A stretch of 17,653 nt of DNA from JADJNW01 sp964517175 (GTDB lineage: Bacteria > Bacteroidota > Bacteroidia > Chitinophagales > Saprospiraceae), in assembly GCA_964517175.1 (NCBI GenBank), contig CAZFBU010000091.1, forward strand, positions 1 through 17,653, in the 5' to 3' direction. The translations under genes were made by a program, and so were the position numbers. Under the pieces are notes generated by a model. It was not told the origin of the DNA, searched no databases, and was given only the letters and a program-made list of their open reading frames with translations. Positions 13,446 through 17,653 of the stretch are shown here, one piece after another; within the stretch, counting starts at the first letter, position 1, and each line of letters opens with the position of its first letter.

Positions 13446-14348
13446 TCAATCACTTTCCAACGGATCGGTTTCTACTTCCATTACCATGTTGTAAATTTTC
13501 AGCATGATAACGCCAAAGAGCACGCTCGTCACGATCAGCCCCATGTTCAGAATTTCGGTGCTGCTGAATGATAGTCGGATGAGAATCGTGGAAATAATAA
13601 AACCCGAATTGCGGATGAGCTGGCTGTATCGCTCCGTGTATTTAAACGAAATGATGAGAATGAATACATCAACCAGGATGAGAACGGCAAAAAATTCATC
13701 GTAGAATATATTATTGATAATCGACATATCGTCAAGGGCTTCTATACTGGCTTGTCTCAGTTCAATCAGCCAGAAGGAAAAACTGTAAATCGACAAGCCT
13801 GCCAGTACAACAATCAGCACCGTACAGATTAGTTTTTTCCACAAGATGAATTCTTCGATGTTTTTTGGCGGTTCCACCTGAGGTCTTTGCTGTTTGAGGC
13901 GGTAGAACCAAAAAATGAGATAGAACAGCATGACAAAACCAATGATATCAACAATAAAGATAATATTGCTCTGATGGCTAAGCCAGTTTTCGTCGAGCTT
14001 TAGCTTGGAAATATCTTTGAAGATGTTTCTTACTTCAATCAGCGAAATAATTTCGTATTGCTTGGCAATGGAATTGGTGAAAGAATCCGGCAGGTGATAA
14101 ACCAGCAGATAGACTTCATAAATCAAAATGAAAGAAAAAGGTGTATAAATGGCGGAAATCGGTGAATCGAGCAGGCCGCCAAGCGAGGTTTGCAGCGTAA
14201 TGAAGCCGAGGTCATTCAGCATAATCAACCCCAGGTGTATGGCGAAACCCAGCGAACCCAAGATCAGAACCGTCTGCTCGAAGGCATCTTTGACGCGATC
14301 ATTGAAAAAAACATGATACCCAAGTTCAATGCGTTTTTTCAGTTTCAT
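13446..14348 (-). CDS. Polytopic membrane protein, function unknown
   Basis: I do not recognise this protein. From the ATG at 14348 it has 300 residues with six or seven hydrophobic segments (about 26-46, 69-86, 128-149, 172-195, 217-235, 248-262, 266-287). A basic start (MKLKKR), a middle polar loop (150-168, with KQQRPQVEPPKN) and an acidic tail (EVETDPLESD) surround them. A TTG at 14393 would add 15 residues without support. On the minus strand a TATTTG followed by CAACAC near that TTG could be part of a promoter. It follows the DUF502 gene on the same strand after 105 bases and converges on the DinB-like gene. A channel- or transporter-like role is possible but not shown. Confidence 0.8.
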   Translation of the reverse strand: MKLKKRIELGYHVFFNDRVKDAFEQTVLILGSLGFAIHLGLIMLNDLGFITLQTSLGGLLDSPISAIYTPFSFILIYEVYLLVYHLPDSFTNSIAKQYEIISLIEVRNIFKDISKLKLDENWLSHQSNIIFIVDIIGFVMLFYLIFWFYRLKQQRPQVEPPKNIEEFILWKKLICTVLIVVLAGLSIYSFSFWLIELRQASIEALDDMSIINNIFYDEFFAVLILVDVFILIISFKYTERYSQLIRNSGFIISTILIRLSFSSTEILNMGLIVTSVLFGVIMLKIYNMVMEVETDPLESD

Positions 14349-14453
14349 CCTCAGGTTTTGGAAAGAAACAAAGGAAGTGGCAAAGTGTTGCAAATAGGTG
14401 AATATTCGCCAAATAGTCGGCTTGTTCTGCTGTATTGCGACGTTGGCACCTGC

Positions 14454-15116
14454 TCAATCATTCAGCGGATTCTCTCCTTTTAGCCCAATCTCTTTTGCGT
14501 TGAATAACAAATTCGACCCTGTACCCAGCCCGATAACCGTGCGCAGGGCGTCTTCCGAACGCACATCGAGAAACTTGAGCTTGGAGCGGTGCACGTGAAA
14601 AACGAAGCCATTCGTGGGGTTGGGCGCGGTCGGTATGAAAATGGTGTAATAGTCATTGCCCAGTTCGTCGGTGATAAAGCCCGTCACCAGCGTACCGCCC
14701 CCAAAAACATCCGCCAACACAACCTGCGAAAAAGGCATTTTGTCCTTGCCGATGAACTGCCGCACCGTTTCCCGAATAGTGCCGTACAAAGGCAACGGCA
14801 TGAGCCAGCGCTCTTCCAGATCGACAAAAAATTTATTTCCAAGCTCGGTGCGTACCAGCAGCCCCATCAGGAAAAAAGCAAAAATGACGATCGCGAGCGA
14901 GAGCAACTGCACGATCCAGGCGGCGAAATCATCCGAGAACTGCAGCAACTCACCCACTGGCTTCACGATGGTGGTCAAAAATCCGATAATGAGGCGCAAC
15001 ACAGCGACAAAAAGGGTAATGGGCAATACCACAACCAGCCCCCCGATAAAAGTCGTGATGAAAAACCCGCGTAGCCGTTGGAAAAATCCTTTTTTATTTC
15101 TGGATTGGTTCAGCAT
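14454..15116 (-). CDS. DUF502 family membrane protein
   Basis: A 220-residue protein matching the DUF502 family of widespread, uncharacterised membrane proteins. Two hydrophobic regions (about 17-50 and 64-87) contain FFITTFIGGLVVVLPITLFV. The conserved soluble part follows, with PLYGTIRETVRQF, GTLVTGFITDE and TIFIPTAPNPTNGFV. These phrases are typical of the family. The start ATG at 15116 precedes a basic segment (RNKKGFFQRLRG), as expected for an inner-membrane protein with the N-terminus inside. It is divergent from the 15278 gene, with 161 bases between them that contain a nested palindrome. Confidence 0.9.
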   Translation of the reverse strand: MLNQSRNKKGFFQRLRGFFITTFIGGLVVVLPITLFVAVLRLIIGFLTTIVKPVGELLQFSDDFAAWIVQLLSLAIVIFAFFLMGLLVRTELGNKFFVDLEERWLMPLPLYGTIRETVRQFIGKDKMPFSQVVLADVFGGGTLVTGFITDELGNDYYTIFIPTAPNPTNGFVFHVHRSKLKFLDVRSEDALRTVIGLGTGSNLLFNAKEIGLKGENPLND

Positions 15117-15145
15117 GTTCTATTGTTGAATTTGTTTTCTAAAAT

Positions 15146-15187
15146 CAGAAACAACATTCCGAGCTTTTCGGACGAAAATTGTTTCTG
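15146..15187. promoter_or_regulatory. Nested palindrome between divergent genes
   Basis: CAGAAACAA (15146-15154) and TTGTTTCTG (15179-15187) form a perfect 9-bp inverted repeat. Inside lies TCCGA (15158-15162) with TCGGA (15168-15172). The element begins 30 bases upstream of the DUF502 ATG and ends about 90 bases before the 15278 gene. It may be an operator or an RNA hairpin in the DUF502 leader. Confidence 0.45.
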
Positions 15188-15277
15188 GAAAAGATTGATA
15201 AAAATCACTTCCCGTAAGTGTTAGATGTCATAGCATTTATGCTCTGAAAAAGATATATTTCTTCCAAAATAAGCAGC

Positions 15278-15778
15278 ATGATTACCCTGATAATTTTGCT
15301 CGTTTTACTTGGCATTGTCCTTTGGTTATTGCTAGCGCCAATTACTGTTAATGTGAACACATGGAACAACGATTTTAGTATAAATTGGACCGGAATTGCG
15401 CGGGCGTCCTTAGGGCTGAAAGAGCGGGAGTTGCTCATTCGGTTGCGGGTGTTCTTTTGGCGAAGAGACTTCTTCCCATTGCGGGCAAGCCCCAAAAAGC
15501 CAGGCAGGAAGAAGCCAAAACCTAAAAAAGGCGGGCGCAGCAGATGGCGACCTTTCTCGATGAAGCGCGCACGCAAGCTGATGGAGGCAGTTCATGTTCG
15601 TCAGTTTCGCTTTGAACTGGACACCGGCGACTACGTGTCCAACGCTTACCTGTATCCGATGGCGTATTTTCTGAGCAGTCCGACCCGGCAGCTTTCCGTG
15701 AATTTTGCCGACCGGACAAACGTACAATTGCAAATAGAGATTCGTTTGATTCGTGTACTTCGAGCGCTGATTTTTTAA
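15278..15778 (+). CDS. DUF2953-like membrane-anchored protein
   Basis: A 166-residue protein with one N-terminal membrane helix (about residues 2-20), then a beta-strand-like stretch. A strongly basic linker (about 70-100, with PKKPGRKKPKPKKGG) and a C-terminal beta-like part (FRFELDTGDYVSNAYLYP) follow. The layout and the following GerW/YtfJ-like gene recall the DUF2953 protein YtfI, which precedes ytfJ in Bacillus. The family match is tentative because sequence wording is weakly conserved. A near-consensus -7 box TATATTTC (15254-15261) lies 16 bases before the ATG. The next gene starts 30 bases after the stop, so the two should be co-transcribed. Confidence 0.7.
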   Translation: MITLIILLVLLGIVLWLLLAPITVNVNTWNNDFSINWTGIARASLGLKERELLIRLRVFFWRRDFFPLRASPKKPGRKKPKPKKGGRSRWRPFSMKRARKLMEAVHVRQFRFELDTGDYVSNAYLYPMAYFLSSPTRQLSVNFADRTNVQLQIEIRLIRVLRALIF

Positions 15779-15808
15779 ACATATTTTCCAAATCCAAAAC
15801 TTACAGCC

Positions 15809-16180
15809 ATGAATGTCAATTTTGAAGCATTGATCCCTCAAATTACGGAATTTCTGAAATCAGAAGCAAAGACCGATACCGTGATCGGCGAGCATTTTCA
15901 ATTGGGTGAATTCAGTTGTGTACCCATTATCCGCCTCGGTATGGGCTTCGGCTCCGGCGGCGGTGGAGGCGAGGCACCCGACAAAAAAGGGCACGGTGAA
16001 GGCGCGGGCGCGGGGGGAGGTATTGGCATTGAGCCTATTGGTTTTCTGGTGACGCGTGGCGACCAGATTTCGTTCATTTCCACGCGGCATGCTTCCGGCT
16101 TGTCCGCTGCTTTTGAAAAAGTGCCGGAACTGATCGAGAAATTTCTCGAACAAAAAAAAGCCGAAGCAGCAGCTAACTAG
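15809..16180 (+). CDS. GerW/YtfJ-like protein
   Basis: A 123-residue protein of the GerW (YtfJ) family. The pattern fits: an N-terminal helix (FEALIPQITEFLKSEAKTDTVIG), PIIRLGMGFGSGGG, a Gly-rich loop (about 48-73), then IGIEPIGFLVTRGDQISFIS and a C-terminal helix ending in a Lys/Ala-rich tail. In Bacillus this family is a spore protein needed for germination, but related genes are found widely in non-spore-formers with unknown role. No signal peptide is visible. It lies 30 bases after the DUF2953-like gene, the same order as ytfI-ytfJ, and is followed by a clear terminator. Confidence 0.85.
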   Translation: MNVNFEALIPQITEFLKSEAKTDTVIGEHFQLGEFSCVPIIRLGMGFGSGGGGGEAPDKKGHGEGAGAGGGIGIEPIGFLVTRGDQISFISTRHASGLSAAFEKVPELIEKFLEQKKAEAAAN

Positions 16181-16207
16181 CTGAAAATAAGCTTTCTCTG
16201 AAGATGA

Positions 16208-16244
16208 TGTCGGGCGCGAAAAGTTGCCCGACACATTTCTTTTG
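16208..16244 (+). terminator. Intrinsic terminator after the GerW-like gene
   Basis: A perfect 8-bp stem TGTCGGGC (16208-16215) and GCCCGACA (16226-16233) with a 10-base loop, followed by CATTTCTTTTG. It starts 28 bases after the stop codon. Confidence 0.75.
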
Positions 16245-16255
16245 TCTTGTTCTTT

Positions 16256-16263
16256 TATTTTTG
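16256..16263 (+). promoter_or_regulatory. Promoter -7 element upstream of the MscS gene
   Basis: TATTTTTG at 16256-16263 matches TAnnTTTG, about 107 bases before the channel ATG, just after the GerW terminator. A second, imperfect box (TATCTTTTG, 16288-16296) is closer to the gene. Either could be used. Confidence 0.4.
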
Positions 16264-16370
16264 GCAATTCATTTTTTCCCGTAGTTTTATCTTTTGAAAA
16301 TAATTTCGTAAGCTTCGCTTTCATTGAAGTACGTACGTCTTTATCCAAAATTGCCTAATTCAAAGTCGTT

Positions 16371-17258
16371 ATGTGGGATAAAATATTAGCAAATATCGAA
16401 CAGATTGGCGTTTTTTTTGCCATTATTCTTACAACGGTTATCATAGCGGCCATTTTCAGTCGGGTAGTCGGTCGGTTTATCCGCCGGTCGAGCATTTTAA
16501 TAAAAAACGACCCAACCAATTATCAGTTTTTGCGGCATTTTCTCACGGGCATCATTTACCTGGTGGGCTTCAGCATGGCGGTTTACACCATGCCCAACCT
16601 GCGGGCGGTTGCCAATTCGTTGCTCGCGGGTGCCGGTATTCTGGCGGTAGCGGTTGGTTTTGCCTCCCAACATGCGCTGAGCAACGTTGTGAGTGGTGTG
16701 TTTATCGTCATTTTCAAGCCCTTTCGGGTGAACGACCGCGTCGAAATCCGCAATGAATTGCTGGGTGTGGTGGAAGATATCACCCTGCGGCATACCGTTA
16801 TTCGCGACTTTAAAAACCGCCGGATCATCATTCCCAATGCGATCATCAGTGAAGAGTTTATTGTGAATTCCAACTTTGAAGATGATAAAATTTGTAAATG
16901 GATAGAAATCCCCATCAGCTATGATTCTGACATTGACCAAGCCAGAGCCCTGATGCAGGATGAAGCTATGCAGCACCCGCTGCACGTGGACGTGCGCACG
17001 CCCGAGGAAATAGAAGCGGGCGCGCCGGAAATCCGGGTACGGGTAATCGCCATTCAGGATTCCGGCATTTTGCTGCGGGCTTATGTATGGGCAGGGAATG
17101 CAGCCAGTGGCTGGGCAATGTATTGTGATTTGCTGGAGAGCATCAAAAAGCGCTTTGATCGGGAGGGGATCGAAATTCCGTATCCGCACCATTCCCTCGT
17201 GTACAAAGCAGGCAAACCTTTCCTCTCGGATATTCCGGTTGCCGGTAGCGAAGATTGA
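16371..17258 (+). CDS. Small-conductance mechanosensitive channel, MscS family
   Basis: A 295-residue protein, close to the length of E. coli MscS (286). Three membrane segments are seen (about 11-33, 55-74, 82-118). The third is the Gly/Ala-rich pore helix (LLAGAGILAVAVGFASQHALSNVVSG) followed by FIVIFKPFRVNDRVEI, the hallmark of the family. The beta domain contains GVVEDITLRHTVIRDFKNRRIIIPN, and the C-terminal part ends near IEIPYPHHSLV. It forms a homoheptameric inner-membrane channel in characterised members and releases solutes when membrane tension rises on osmotic downshift. The ATG at 16371 directly precedes the first helix. The small helical gene begins 44 bases after the stop. Confidence 0.93.
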   Translation: MWDKILANIEQIGVFFAIILTTVIIAAIFSRVVGRFIRRSSILIKNDPTNYQFLRHFLTGIIYLVGFSMAVYTMPNLRAVANSLLAGAGILAVAVGFASQHALSNVVSGVFIVIFKPFRVNDRVEIRNELLGVVEDITLRHTVIRDFKNRRIIIPNAIISEEFIVNSNFEDDKICKWIEIPISYDSDIDQARALMQDEAMQHPLHVDVRTPEEIEAGAPEIRVRVIAIQDSGILLRAYVWAGNAASGWAMYCDLLESIKKRFDREGIEIPYPHHSLVYKAGKPFLSDIPVAGSED

Positions 17259-17302
17259 CAAAAGTCATTTGCCGGGCGTTCGCGAAATATTATTTTGGCA
17301 AT

Positions 17303-17653
17303 ATGAATACAACCATGCAACATCAGGAACACCGGGACTGGCTCAGCCAACTGGATTTCTACCAGGATCAGATCAAAATTTTTCAGAATGAACTCTGCGG
17401 CGTCATTCAGGAACACCCTGATTATCTGCAAAAAATAGAACACGTGGACGAGTACCGCGCGATTTTACTGCGCAAATTGCAGCGTATTGATGACCTGCGG
17501 CACGATATTATGCGGCACGAGCGCCAGTTGGCGGCTGAGCATAATCCCGGAGCGGAAGTTCACGAGGAAGTGCGCAGCGCCGTGGAAAATTTTGTGCAGG
17601 ATTTTGAAGCTATGAAAATGAACTTCCGGCGGTTTGTGTCGCGCAATAATTGA
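17303..17653 (+). CDS. Small helical protein of unknown function
   Basis: A 116-residue, highly charged and apparently all-helical protein with no signal peptide or membrane segment. Heptad-like spacing of hydrophobic residues (LLRKLQRIDDLRHDIMRHERQL and VRSAVENFVQDFEAM) suggests a coiled coil or helical bundle. I do not recognise a family. The ATG at 17303 is chosen over an in-frame TTG at 17255 that would overlap the channel stop codon. The stop codon is the last triplet of the window, so the gene is complete. It sits 44 bases after the MscS gene on the same strand and may share its transcript. Confidence 0.75.
   Translation: MNTTMQHQEHRDWLSQLDFYQDQIKIFQNELCGVIQEHPDYLQKIEHVDEYRAILLRKLQRIDDLRHDIMRHERQLAAEHNPGAEVHEEVRSAVENFVQDFEAMKMNFRRFVSRNN

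Noticed and set aside
16497..17261. 254-codon minus-strand frame opposite the MscS gene
   Set aside because: Antisense to the conserved channel; no motif.
1..17653. CRISPR arrays, tRNA and rRNA genes, insertion sequences
   Set aside because: No spaced direct repeats, cloverleaf-like sequence, rRNA-like sequence, transposase or integrase gene was seen in the readable bases; the gaps cannot be judged.

Overview
The window reads as a chromosomal stretch of a Bacteroidota bacterium, probably from the Saprospiria/Lewinella-like side of the phylum; this placement is inference. Support: a LytS/LytTR two-component pair next to a TonB-receptor-like outer-membrane barrel with a carboxypeptidase-like N-terminal domain; -7 promoter elements of the Bacteroidota type TAnnTTTG before several genes; few Shine-Dalgarno sequences; and moderately GC-balanced genes separated by AT-rich spacers. 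Three runs of exactly 100 N (6429-6528, 9158-9257, 10991-11090) look like fixed-size placeholders for assembly gaps of unknown true length, and each lies beside repeated sequence.

Layout. 1-4131 (+): the 3' end of a LytS-type sensor kinase, a LytTR response regulator and a 953-residue outer-membrane beta-barrel protein, closed by a strong intrinsic terminator. 4358-5740 (+): a secreted class-C-beta-lactamase-like serine hydrolase. 5810-6428 (+): an MntA/HepT-type nucleotidyltransferase-HEPN toxin-antitoxin pair whose toxin runs into gap 1. Right after the gap lies a second, nearly identical copy of the last 24 codons of the serine hydrolase, so the toxin-antitoxin module sits between two copies of a hydrolase 3' end. 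6676-8976 (+): a large hydrolase with a five-helix membrane domain fused to an alpha/beta-hydrolase domain. 8977-9423: AT-rich spacer with a degenerate repeat, gap 2, and a possible partial minus-strand gene. 10665-9424 (-): an FAD-dependent oxidoreductase of the geranylgeranyl-reductase family. Its upstream region (10717-10823) carries a consensus promoter, a tiny ORF (MTMNNYCLAF) and a strong terminator overlapping that ORF, which together look like a transcription attenuator. Gap 3 sits inside a heptanucleotide tandem array (GGTGATR).

11300-13432 (+): branched-chain aminotransferase (ilvE), a GNAT acetyltransferase and a DinB-like protein, closely spaced or overlapping and probably one operon. 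On the minus strand follow a polytopic membrane protein (14348-13446) and a DUF502 membrane protein (15116-14454). Divergent from these is a pair (15278-15778, 15809-16180) resembling the ytfI/ytfJ (DUF2953/GerW) pair of sporulating Firmicutes. 16371-17258 is a small MscS-type mechanosensitive channel and 17303-17653 a small helical protein of unknown function.

Most of the window is ordinary envelope and metabolic gene content. The parts that merit a second look are the candidate leader-peptide attenuator, the toxin-antitoxin pair bracketed by duplicated hydrolase tails, a small family of related palindromes between genes, the repeat arrays at the gaps, and the GerW-like pair in a non-spore-forming lineage.
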